From: Streptomyces lucensis JCM 4490
GTDB lineage: Bacteria; Actinomycetota; Actinomycetes; Streptomycetales; Streptomycetaceae
NCBI RefSeq assembly: GCF_014650035.1
Contig: NZ_BMUE01000007.1
Coordinates: forward strand, 342,336 to 406,335
DNA length: 64,000 nt
Direction of reading: 5' to 3'
Shown one piece after another: positions 53,247 through 61,253 of the stretch. The notes beneath the pieces were generated by a model, which did not search any database, had not been told where the DNA came from, and was given only the letters and a program-made list of their open reading frames with translations. How positions within the stretch are numbered: the first letter of the stretch is position 1; each line of letters starts with the position of its first letter. The translations under genes and the position numbers were made by a program.

Positions 53247-53513
53247 GAGGTCCCTCCAGCGGGGTGGCCCTGCTTTGCCTCCGACTGGTGCTGTGCCCGG
53301 CCGGTGGCTGTCATCTGTCGGGTTACCCCTGCCTGACTGGTGAACCATCTGTGCCAGCCGGAGAATCGTCGCATTTGCGAAGGGTCACCTGTCGCAAGAT
53401 GGGCGGCACTGCTGGTGTCGGGCGGGAGGGCGCTGGCAGAATCAGGTGCCGTCGCACGAAATGAGGCCATGCCGGTCCCGCTGCCGCCGTGGTCCGAGGG
53501 TGAGGGAGCCGGC

Positions 53514-54044
53514 GTGGAACAGGTTTCGGATGTGGAGATTCCACTGGACCGTGATGTGTTCCTGCGGACTTTGGTGCGTGAGTTGGCAACGTCGCTGGAG
53601 TCGGTGATCGGTCTGGAGGAGGCGTCCGGCTACGTCAGTCTGGTGGGGCAGGCCGTCGGCACGCAGATCGACGAGATGTACCTCAGGGCGCTGGGAGTCG
53701 ACCGGCTCACAGATGAGCAGGTGGCCGAGGCACTCGTGGATCTCAAGCGCCGCATCAACGGTGACTTCTACGTCATAGAGCACGACGAGAAGAAGATCGT
53801 GCTGGGCAACCGGGTGTGCCCGTTCGCGGAGAAGGTGGTGGGCCGGGAGTCGATGTGCATGATGACGTCCAACGTCTTCGGCACCATCGCCGCCCGCAAT
53901 CTGGGCTACGCGCGGGTGGAGCTTCAGGAGACCATCGCGCGCGGCGACGCGGGCTGCCGCGTGGTGGTGCACCTGGCCCCCGACGTGGATGTCGAGACGG
54001 TGAGTGGCCGTGAGTACTTCGGCGATCCGGCTGTGGCTCCGTGA
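53514..54044 (+). CDS. Methanogen output domain 1 (MetOD1) protein
   Basis: 176 residues from a GTG at 53514 with GAGGGAG. The sequence (EIPLDRDVFLRTLVRELATS, RINGDFYVIEHDEKKIVLGN, then RVCPFAEKVVGRESMCMMTS and AGCRVVVHLAPDVDVETVSG) matches the family as I know it; the three Cys (CPF, CMMTS, AGC) could bind a metal or haem-like ligand. It overlaps the following phosphatase gene by 4 bp (GTGA), so it probably serves as its sensory partner. Confidence 0.8.
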   Translation: MEQVSDVEIPLDRDVFLRTLVRELATSLESVIGLEEASGYVSLVGQAVGTQIDEMYLRALGVDRLTDEQVAEALVDLKRRINGDFYVIEHDEKKIVLGNRVCPFAEKVVGRESMCMMTSNVFGTIAARNLGYARVELQETIARGDAGCRVVVHLAPDVDVETVSGREYFGDPAVAP

Positions 54045-55621
54045 CCCTTGGCCTCTTCCGGGCCATCACCAAACCGCTGCCCCATGCGGTGCTGCTCTGC
54101 GGGGCAGACGGCCGCGTGCTGGCCGCCAACCCGGCGGCCTGCCGCTGTGACGACCGGCTGGGCCCGGGAGCCAGCTTGTTCGATCTGCGGCCCGATGACA
54201 CCCCGTGGCTGCGTCAGCAACTGGCTGTATGGCTGCGCAGCGGCAGCCCCGTGCCGGGCGCGCTGGTTATCAAGGACGCTGACGGCCGCATGCGGCGGTT
54301 TCGCTGCCACGGGGCGCGGGCCACGTGGTGGGACGGTCCGCAGCCGGCCATACAGCTGCATCTGGTGGAGGCGGGGACGTCCGACCAGTTCGTCGTGCTC
54401 AGCCAGCAGGTGGAGGCGCTGAACCGGGAGGTTGCCTTCCGCCGGGCCACCGAAGTGGACCGGGCGCGGTTGCTGGCCGCTGAGCGCGCCACCCGTGCCC
54501 AGTTGCAGCACCTGTACGACCTGACCGCCGCCCTGGCCGGAGCGATCACCCTCGCGGAGGTTTCCCGCGTAGTCAGTCAGGTGGCGCCGGCTGCTCTTGG
54601 AGCCGCCGCGGCGGAGCTCTATCTGCACTCGGCGCGGCTGATGCCGCCCCTGCAGCCGGAGGACGACCGCCTTCCGGCTGACGCGGAGGGCTGGACCGAC
54701 CTGGATCGGCCGTCTTCCTCGGACGGCTCCCTTGCCGGTGAGGCCGCGGACGCTGTTCCACTCGCCCTGTCGTTGGAGGCGGACGGCGTCCAGCTGGGCA
54801 TGCTGATCGTGTACGGCGCACACAGCTCTACCGCTCCCGAGCATGTGACGGCTGTGGCTCAGCAGATCGCACAGGCCCTGCGCCGTGCGGGGCTGCACGA
54901 GCACGAGCACCGGGTCGCCGAACGCCTACAGCTCAGCCTGCTGCCCCAGCTGCCGGACCTGCCCGGTCTGGAGACGGCCACCTGTTACGCCCCGGGCAGC
55001 GACCTGCTCTCGGTCGGCGGCGACTGGTACGACGTCTACGACGTGGACGCCGATCACATCGGCCTGAGCATCGGCGACGTCGCAGGCCACGGGCTACACG
55101 AAGCGACCGTCATGGCGCAGATCACCGCCGCCCTGCGCAACATCGTGCCGCGCTGCGGCACCGACCCCACCGCTGTCCTGGACGAACTCAACACCTTCCT
55201 GGGCCGCTATCACCCGAACCGCATGGCCACCGGCTGCTACCTGGTCTTTCATCGCCGAACGCGCGCCCTGACCTACGCCTGCGCCGGCCATCCACCGCCC
55301 CTGCTCATCCACGCCGACGGCACCAGCGCCTACCTCAAGCACGCCACCTCCCCGCCTCTCGGACCCGTCCGCAACATCCGCTATCGACAAGCCGCCACCA
55401 CCGTGACCGCGAACGACACCCTGCTGCTGTACACCGACGGGCTGATCGAGCGCCGTCGCGAGGACCTCGCCATAGGAATGGAACGGCTGACCAAGCTCGC
55501 CCGCACCACCATCGGCCTGGACATCGCCGAGCTGTGCGACCGGTTCCTGCACCACCAGCCCGAGGCAGCATTCCCCGACGACCGGGCCCTGCTCGCAGTC
55601 CGCTTCCCCCCACCGAGCTGA
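54041..55621 (+). CDS. PAS-GAF-SpoIIE/PP2C phosphatase
   Basis: 526 residues from a GTG overlapping the MetOD1 gene. A PAS-like N-terminus (CGADGRVLAANPAACRCDD; ~1-120) and a coiled coil (~125-160) lead to a GAF domain (~165-285: VAPAALGAAAAELYLHSARL) and the PP2C domain (~300-520): SVGGDWYDVYDV (about D328), SIGDVAGHGLHEATVMAQIT, YACAGHPPPLLIH, LLLYTDGLIERRREDLAIGM, FPDDRALLAVRF. Metal Asp residues are intact. Dephosphorylation of a STAS antagonist is expected. Confidence 0.93.
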   Translation: MTLGLFRAITKPLPHAVLLCGADGRVLAANPAACRCDDRLGPGASLFDLRPDDTPWLRQQLAVWLRSGSPVPGALVIKDADGRMRRFRCHGARATWWDGPQPAIQLHLVEAGTSDQFVVLSQQVEALNREVAFRRATEVDRARLLAAERATRAQLQHLYDLTAALAGAITLAEVSRVVSQVAPAALGAAAAELYLHSARLMPPLQPEDDRLPADAEGWTDLDRPSSSDGSLAGEAADAVPLALSLEADGVQLGMLIVYGAHSSTAPEHVTAVAQQIAQALRRAGLHEHEHRVAERLQLSLLPQLPDLPGLETATCYAPGSDLLSVGGDWYDVYDVDADHIGLSIGDVAGHGLHEATVMAQITAALRNIVPRCGTDPTAVLDELNTFLGRYHPNRMATGCYLVFHRRTRALTYACAGHPPPLLIHADGTSAYLKHATSPPLGPVRNIRYRQAATTVTANDTLLLYTDGLIERRREDLAIGMERLTKLARTTIGLDIAELCDRFLHHQPEAAFPDDRALLAVRFPPPS

Positions 55622-56187
55622 CCGGCCCTCCACCCAACACAGCAGGCCACACGCTCCCCTAACGGCGGTGGACTCTCGCCCTCGACCAAGGCGGACGCCT
55701 GGCAGGACAAGGGTCCTGCGCCCGTGGCGTAGGGGCGCCAGCCGTTGCGGCGGATAGATCGGGATGCCGTGCACGGATGCCGTGCCCATCCGGCTACGAG
55801 CTTGGGCCAGGGAGCGTACTCCGTATCGCCGCTCACCGCCCCTCAGCGAAGCCGGCGGTTGGCTGCGCCTGGCTACACCCGGCGAATCAGTGATATGCAC
55901 CCTATCGTCGGCGTCGACATCCTCATCGACTGCCGGAAAACCCTCCACCAAGCCCTCAGCAACTGACGCTCCAGCGCCGGCCTCCCCGTCTGCGGGAAGA
56001 AGGCGGCCCGTACAGGTGGTGGCGCAGTGGCCTGCGCACCACGGCTGACGGAACCGCTTCTGGGATCGATTCGCGGTCCTCGTGCCGGAAGCCGTCGGAG
56101 TAACCCGACTCACCGAGCCGATCGTGAAGATAGCGGGCGGGAGCACCCGAACGCCGTCGCGCGCGAGCGCAGCGAGCTGCCTACCTG
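55622..56187. other. Gene-free stretch between phosphatase and sigma factor
   Basis: 566 bp with no recognised gene; both flanking genes end here. Confidence 0.5.
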
Positions 56188-57027
56188 TCAGTCGGTGGTG
56201 AGCAGGCCCTCGCGCAGGCGGGCGAGGCAGCGGGACAGGAGCCGGGAGACGTGCATCTGGGAGACGCCCAGGCGCTCGCCGATCTGTGCCTGGGTGAGTT
56301 CCTCCACGAAACGCATGTGGATGATCCGCCGGTCGCGCTCGTCCAGGTCAGCGATCAGCGGGGCCAGGGAGTGGAAGTCCTCCACCAACTCCAGCGCGGT
56401 GTCTTCGACGCCGATGAAGTCCTGCAGTGCGCTTTCGCCGTCCTCGCTGCCCCCGATGGCGGCGTCGAGGGAGGAGCAGTTGTAGCCGTTCGCGGCCAGA
56501 CGGGCCTCCGTCACCTCATCCTCGGGCAGGCTCATCAGCTCCGACAGTTCCTTGACCGTCGGCGTACGACCCAACCGGCTACGCAGTTCCTCCGTGGCCC
56601 GGGCGAGCTGGACGCGGGCCTCCTGGAGCCGCCGGGGTACGTGCACGGCCCAGGTGGTGTCACGGAAGAACCGCTTGATTTCCCCGACCACGTAAGGGAT
56701 GGCGAAGGAGGTGAACTCCACCTCGCGAGACAGTTCGAACCGGTCGATCGCCTTGATGAGGCCGATCATTCCGACCTGGACGATGTCCTCCATCTCCTCC
56801 GGCCCGCGGCTGCGGAACCGGCCGGCCGCGTAGCGGACCAGGGACATGTTCATCTCGATCAGCGTGTTGCGCGCGTAACTGTACTGGGGCGTGCCCTCCT
56901 CCAGCACTGCCAGCTGCTCGAAGAACAACCGGGAGAGTTCGCGGGCGTCCTTGGGTGCCACCCGGGTAGGGTCGGCGACTTCGGGCAGCTCGGTGGTCTG
57001 CGTGTCCAGCGTGCTCATGAGCGCCAT
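56188..57027 (-). CDS. SigB/SigF/SigG-type RNA polymerase sigma factor
   Basis: 279 residues with GGAGGGG before the ATG. Region 2 (MEDIVQVGMIGLIKAIDRFE, EFTSFAIPYVVGEIKRFFRD), region 3 (TTWAVHVPRRLQEARVQLAR, RLGRTPTVKELSELMSLPED) and region 4 (RDRRIIHMRFVEELTQAQIG, ERLGVSQMHVSRLLSRCL) are complete. This is the class held by RsbW-like anti-sigma factors. It is the only sigma factor in the window, so it is the natural target of the switches at 51-55 kb, though sequence cannot prove the pairing. Confidence 0.95.
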   Translation of the reverse strand: MALMSTLDTQTTELPEVADPTRVAPKDARELSRLFFEQLAVLEEGTPQYSYARNTLIEMNMSLVRYAAGRFRSRGPEEMEDIVQVGMIGLIKAIDRFELSREVEFTSFAIPYVVGEIKRFFRDTTWAVHVPRRLQEARVQLARATEELRSRLGRTPTVKELSELMSLPEDEVTEARLAANGYNCSSLDAAIGGSEDGESALQDFIGVEDTALELVEDFHSLAPLIADLDERDRRIIHMRFVEELTQAQIGERLGVSQMHVSRLLSRCLARLREGLLTTD

Positions 57028-57273
57028 GTAGGTCCCCTCCCGGATTCGAACCAGTGCCCGGCCTGCTGTGAAACGGCCGACGACACTCCGACTACCCCTT
57101 CATTTTCCACCCATGTCTGCCACCACGTGATCGAGGGCCAGGGCTGCTAGCTGGGACGTCTCCCTGCGGAGAGGCAACCCGCCACGGTCGAGATGATCTC
57201 GGCGGCTGGCTGGAGCACCCGAACTGGACCACCGGCTGGTCATGCCCGGTCAACGGCGGCAGGGCGTTGGTTG

Positions 57274-57651
57274 TCACGGTGTGTCCGGGGCTTCAGGTGC
57301 GCGGGACAGGCGCGCGATCAGTTGCCCCGCAACGACAGCAACGTAAAGCACGACCAGGACGCCGAGTCCGAGATCGAGCCAGTTGTAGGTCGTGCCCTTG
57401 AAGAGTGAGGCCCACGCCCGGGCACCCGCGACGGATCCGGCGACTACCAGTAGGACCGACGCCACGGCATGCAACACCTTTGCAGCCTGGGGCCGCCGCT
57501 CTTTGAGCAGCTCACCACCCGCACCGAGCGCGACCAGGGCGGGGAAGACATCGTGTGGCTCCAGGCGCCCCGTCCCGATCGCGTCCACGATGTTGATCAG
57601 GATGCCGATCGAACCGACGACCAGTGCACCTCGAGCTATACGGCGGCTCAT
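57274..57651 (-). CDS. Small multi-helix membrane protein
   Basis: 125 residues from the ATG at 57651 (GAGGATTG before it). Four hydrophobic stretches: RGALVVGSIGILINIVDAIG, HDVFPALVALGAGG, VLHAVASVLLVVAGSVAGAR, WLDLGLGVLVVLYVAVVAGQ. No known motif. Its upstream region is AT-rich. Confidence 0.65.
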   Translation of the reverse strand: MSRRIARGALVVGSIGILINIVDAIGTGRLEPHDVFPALVALGAGGELLKERRPQAAKVLHAVASVLLVVAGSVAGARAWASLFKGTTYNWLDLGLGVLVVLYVAVVAGQLIARLSRAPEAPDTP

Positions 57652-58303
57652 CAATCCTCGCTTGCAGTCATACTTTGCTGGCAATGATCAATTATCGCTG
57701 TCATGGGACAAGCGGGGCGAGGAGCTGCGGCCGCCCGCTCAGGACTGGTTGATCCAGTACGGACTCAACTGGAACAACGGGTCCACACGGACAGTGCCGG
57801 CAGCGGCCAAACGCGGCTGCTGCCGCCCGGCTACCTGGCAGCAGGTCTTTGAGGCACTGCGGCACCAGATACCGGCCTGCACATGCTGCTGACCCGACAC
57901 CGCGCTCGGCATCCTCCACTAGACCGGCCGTCCATCCTCCCGGCCACTGGGGCGTCGGCGCGCAGCGCCCGCGGTCCGCTCGCAGGCGAGGGCGATCTGC
58001 TCGCGGAACGGGGCAACCCGCGGATTGGACAGTGCCTGGTGCTGCAGGGCCGCGAGCGCCTGCCCCCATTCCACGGCGTCCTCGGGGAGGGTGCAGGGCT
58101 GGCCGCTCAGCCGCCGCGCGGGAAGCGTCACCGTGGACACCGTCGCCTCGTCCACCGGCTCGCGGCTCCGGCCGCCCTCGCTCACAGGCCGCTCGGCGCG
58201 TTCCTGAGCGGTGCGCAGCTCCCGCGCGCGTCGCGGTGCACGGGGGGCGGTAGCACGGGGGGCGGCCCTTTCCGCTGTATGTTGGCGGCGGTCACAGGAC
58301 CCG
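57652..58303. other. Stretch without a confident gene
   Basis: One minus-strand frame (57919-58380) has a stretch, EWGQALAALQHQALSNPRVA and PFREQIALACERTAG, that looks like protein, but it has no clear start and overlaps the left end of the intron relic. I leave it unassigned. Confidence 0.35.
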
Positions 58304-58861
58304 GTGCAGGGCAAGCGACCTTCGGGTAACTGAGCCCGGTGGGAGGACACCGCTGGTACCGGGGTAGAGGGGGCGCCCACCCCGGCCGCGTCTTACTGGT
58401 GTGGAACGTGGAACCCCGTCGAGGTCCACGCCATTGGCTTGGTAGGCCAACCGCAAGGGAGGCTGAAGTCCCCGGTGGGAGAAGGAAGATCCAAGAAGCG
58501 ATAGCTGGCAGGCCGGAGGGAATCGGGAGTTGGGACCTTCACCCGCTCTCGCCTAACTCGCCGGAGACGGGTCCTGGTGGCCCGGCCCGAACGGGCGCCC
58601 ACGTGGATCAGGTGGGCCTTTGAAGTCACCACTGCAAGGAAGCCGGAACCGAGGGGCAGAAAGGCCCGCAACTTGCAGAACCTCATGCTGAGAAGCCGCA
58701 GCAAAACGTTGGTCAGCGTGAAGCGGGTGACGCAGCAGAGCAGTGGTCGCAAGACCACTGACAACCACGGGGAACGAGCCCTCACGCCGAAGGCGAGAGG
58801 GCTGTTGGCGGCTGAGATCCATCGATCGTCGATGCCCTGGAAGGCCAGGCCGGTCACCTGA
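58304..58861 (+). mobile_element. Group II intron, 3'-truncated
   Basis: The 5' end reads GTGCAGGGCAAGCGACCTTC (58304 on), followed by GGGTAACTGAGCCCGGTGGG, the domain I start of bacterial group II introns as I know it. About 270 nt of ribozyme-like sequence leads to an intron protein frame from 58577 that stops at 58861. The catalytic RT domain, maturase and intron domains V-VI are missing, so it cannot splice or move. Confidence 0.75.
58577..58861 (+). pseudogene. N-terminus of a group II intron reverse transcriptase/maturase
   Basis: Reads ARNLQNLMLRSRSKTLVSVK, RVTQQSSGRKTTDNHGERAL, TPKARGLLAAEIHR and WKARPV, the RT-0 to RT-1 region of LtrA-type proteins (V-x-x-V-T-x-x-x-G-x-x-T-x-G-V-D-G). 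Here the G-V-D-G segment reads D-N-H-G and the frame ends at a stop before RT-1 is complete; no catalytic YADD. Confidence 0.75.
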
Positions 58862-59000
58862 CTGGCTGCGGCATGGGTTCAGCGGACCAGGCACCTGGCG
58901 GCGCGACACACACCAGCGCCAGTTCTTCCGAAGGCCACCACGTTCCACTGATGTGGTCTCGCGCGGAAAGGTGGGGCCGGTTGGCGTGTCGGTCATGGTG

Positions 59001-60035
59001 TCACCAGCTGTCGGCTGCTGCCAACAGCTCGCCGTGATCGCGGGTCCGCGATGCCTGCTCCAGGTCCGACTCGACCATCTTCTGCATCAGTTCCTCGAAC
59101 TTCACCGTGGGCGCCCAGTCCAGCGCGGCTCGGGCCATGCTGGAGTCGGCGCACAGCGTCTCCACTTCAGCCGGGCGGACCAGCGACGGGTCGATCACGA
59201 CGTGGTCCTCCCAGTTGAGGTCCACGGCGTCGAAGGCGATCTGCACCGCGTCGCGGACCGAGTGCATGACGCCGGTGCCGATCACGTAGTCCCCCGGCTC
59301 GTCCTGCTGGAGCATCAGGTGCATCGCCTTGACATAGTCGCCGGCGAAGCCCCAGTCACGCAGCGCGTCCAGGTTGCCCAGCGCCAGCTTGTCCTGCAGT
59401 CCCAGCCTGATCCGAGCGACGGCGAGCGAGATCTTCCTGGTCACGAACTCGGCACCACGCCGCGGGGACTCGTGGTTGAACAGGATGCCGGAGACGCCGT
59501 ACACGTCGAACGACTCACGGTAGTTACGGGTGATGAAATGGCCGTAGGCCTTGGCCACCCCGTACGGGCTACGGGGGTGGAACCGGGTCGACTCCCGCTG
59601 CGGAGTCTCCGCGACCTTCCCGAACATCTCCGAGGACGACGCCTGGTAGAACCGGATCCGACCAGAGCGGGTCGATTTGGATGTGCTCAGCCCACTGACC
59701 ATGCGAATGGCCTCCAGCATGCGGAGCACACCGGCGCCGTTGACTTCGGTCACCAGTTCCGGCTGTTGCCAGGACATCGGCACGAACGAGATGGCTCCGA
59801 GGTTGTACACCTCGTCAGGCTGGACGTGGTCCAGCGCCGAGACCAGGCTTGCCTGGTCCATGAGGTCACCGTGCACAAAGGAGAGATCCGATGCGAGGCG
59901 GCTGACCCGTGACTTTCGCGGGTTGGCCTGGCCCCGTATCAGACCCCATACCTGGTAGCCCTGTGCCAGCAGGTGTTCTGCGAGGTACGAGCCGTCCTGA
60001 CCGGTGACCCCGGTGATGAGAGCACGCTTGGACAC
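59001..60035 (-). CDS. gmd: GDP-mannose 4,6-dehydratase
   Basis: 344 residues from a GTG at 60035 with AAGGGA before it. Short-chain dehydrogenase fold: ALITGVTGQDGSYLAEHLLA (NADP binding), catalytic SSSEMFGKVAETPQRESTRF and YGVAKAYGHFITRNYRES (Y-x-x-x-K), and GILFNHESPRRGAEFVTRKI. It converts GDP-D-mannose to GDP-4-keto-6-deoxy-D-mannose, the first committed step to mycosamine in polyene macrolides. Genes of this kind sit beside PKS genes in the nystatin and amphotericin clusters. It is divergent from the thioesterase. Confidence 0.95.
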   Translation of the reverse strand: MSKRALITGVTGQDGSYLAEHLLAQGYQVWGLIRGQANPRKSRVSRLASDLSFVHGDLMDQASLVSALDHVQPDEVYNLGAISFVPMSWQQPELVTEVNGAGVLRMLEAIRMVSGLSTSKSTRSGRIRFYQASSSEMFGKVAETPQRESTRFHPRSPYGVAKAYGHFITRNYRESFDVYGVSGILFNHESPRRGAEFVTRKISLAVARIRLGLQDKLALGNLDALRDWGFAGDYVKAMHLMLQQDEPGDYVIGTGVMHSVRDAVQIAFDAVDLNWEDHVVIDPSLVRPAEVETLCADSSMARAALDWAPTVKFEELMQKMVESDLEQASRTRDHGELLAAADSW

Positions 60036-60260
60036 GACATTCCCTTCTGCCGCGACGGGAAAAATGACCGCTACGCGTTGTGAACTATCGCGGGAGCAGT
60101 CCCTGGTAGTGACATTCACAGCCGAAAGTCCGCAGTGTCAACGAAAGTCGGGGCACCCTAGTGCATCACCGGGAATTGGCACGCCCATTTCTCGGGACTG
60201 GGGATTCTTCAGTCAGGAATGGGGCCTACTCGCCTCTGACGACTGCCCCGAGGAGACCTC

Positions 60261-61034
60261 ATGCCCATCCCCCGCACCGACGCGGAGCGCTGGCTGCGCC
60301 GCTTCCGGCCCAACGCCAGTACCCGCGTACGACTCGTCTGCTTCCCGCATGCGGGCGGCTCCGCGAGCTTCTACCACCCCGTCGCGATGGCCCACGCAGC
60401 CGCCGCCGACGTCGTGGTCCTCCAGTACCCCGGACGCCAGGACCGCAGACATGAGCCACTGGTGCCCAGCGTCGCGGAGTACGTCGCTCGCATCGCGCCG
60501 GTACTCGAGCAGGAAAGGCCGCTGCCGACTGTCTACTTCGGACACAGCATGGGTGCGGTACTCGCGTTCGAGACAGCCCTCGCACTCGCTGACACGCCCG
60601 CCGCGCCCCGAGCGATCGTGGCATCCGGTCGCCGCGCGCCGGTCACACACCGCAACGAGCACGTGCACCTGCGGGACGACGAGGGCCTGCTCGACGAGTT
60701 GCGGAAGCTCAACGGCACCCAGGCGGACCTACTGGGCGACGAGGAGATCGTGAGGATGGCCTTGCCGGCGGTGCGCGGCGACTACCGGGTCATCGAGACC
60801 TACCAGGCCGTGCCGGGCAGCACGGTCGACTGCCCGATCACCGTACTGGTGGGGGATGACGACCCGAAGACAACCGTCGCGGAGGCCGACCGATGGCGCG
60901 AACACTCCACCGCCCCGTTTCACCTCCGCACGTTCCCCGGTGGCCACTTCTACCTGGCCGAGCACCAGGCCGAGGTGAACGCCGAGTTGGCGGCCACGCT
61001 GACCGCCGTCTCCAACGGGACCGCCATCAGGTAG
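60261..61034 (+). CDS. Type II thioesterase of a polyketide cluster
   Basis: 257 residues, ATG after GAGGAGACC. The alpha/beta-hydrolase shows VRLVCFPHAGGSASFYHP, the nucleophile YFGHSMGAVLAFETAL, and the His in TFPGGHFYLAEHQ; an Asp in VLVGDDDPKTT is near. It frees stalled acyl chains from the synthase. Placed between gmd and a PKS gene. Confidence 0.94.
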   Translation: MPIPRTDAERWLRRFRPNASTRVRLVCFPHAGGSASFYHPVAMAHAAAADVVVLQYPGRQDRRHEPLVPSVAEYVARIAPVLEQERPLPTVYFGHSMGAVLAFETALALADTPAAPRAIVASGRRAPVTHRNEHVHLRDDEGLLDELRKLNGTQADLLGDEEIVRMALPAVRGDYRVIETYQAVPGSTVDCPITVLVGDDDPKTTVAEADRWREHSTAPFHLRTFPGGHFYLAEHQAEVNAELAATLTAVSNGTAIR

Positions 61035-61108
61035 TCGTTCCGGGGCCGGGTACGGCTGCGAGGCCGTCGCTTCCGAGCGTTGGGCGGTGAGGCGCCACCG
61101 GCTGAGCC

Positions 61109-61162
61109 CGGGCACGGCGAAGGGGGCGTACCCTAACGGGCCCGCCCCCTTCGCCGTGCCCG
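61109..61162. terminator. Bidirectional terminator with 20-bp perfect arms
   Basis: CGGGCACGGCGAAGGGGGCG (61109-61128) and its exact complement (61143-61162) form a 20-bp stem around a 14-nt loop, between the convergent thioesterase and PKS genes. It should stop transcription from both sides. Confidence 0.85.
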
Positions 61163-61253
61163 TGTCAGGCCGGCACCTGAGCGATCACGCCCGGCCCTCA
61201 CCGCCCACGAAGGCCCGGACAGGCACCCGCTGCCACGACGGGCTCCTTGGTCC

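Noticed and set aside
52654..53343. Plus-strand frames of 217-229 codons
   Set aside because: Antisense shadows of the RsbW-like gene.
57028..57060. GGTTCGAATCC upstream of the sigma factor
   Set aside because: No D-arm or acceptor pairing; it is part of the leader before the ribosome site.
57028..57110. SigB-type promoter (GGGTAG) before the sigma factor gene
   Set aside because: No matching -35 at the right spacing, so autoregulation is not supported.
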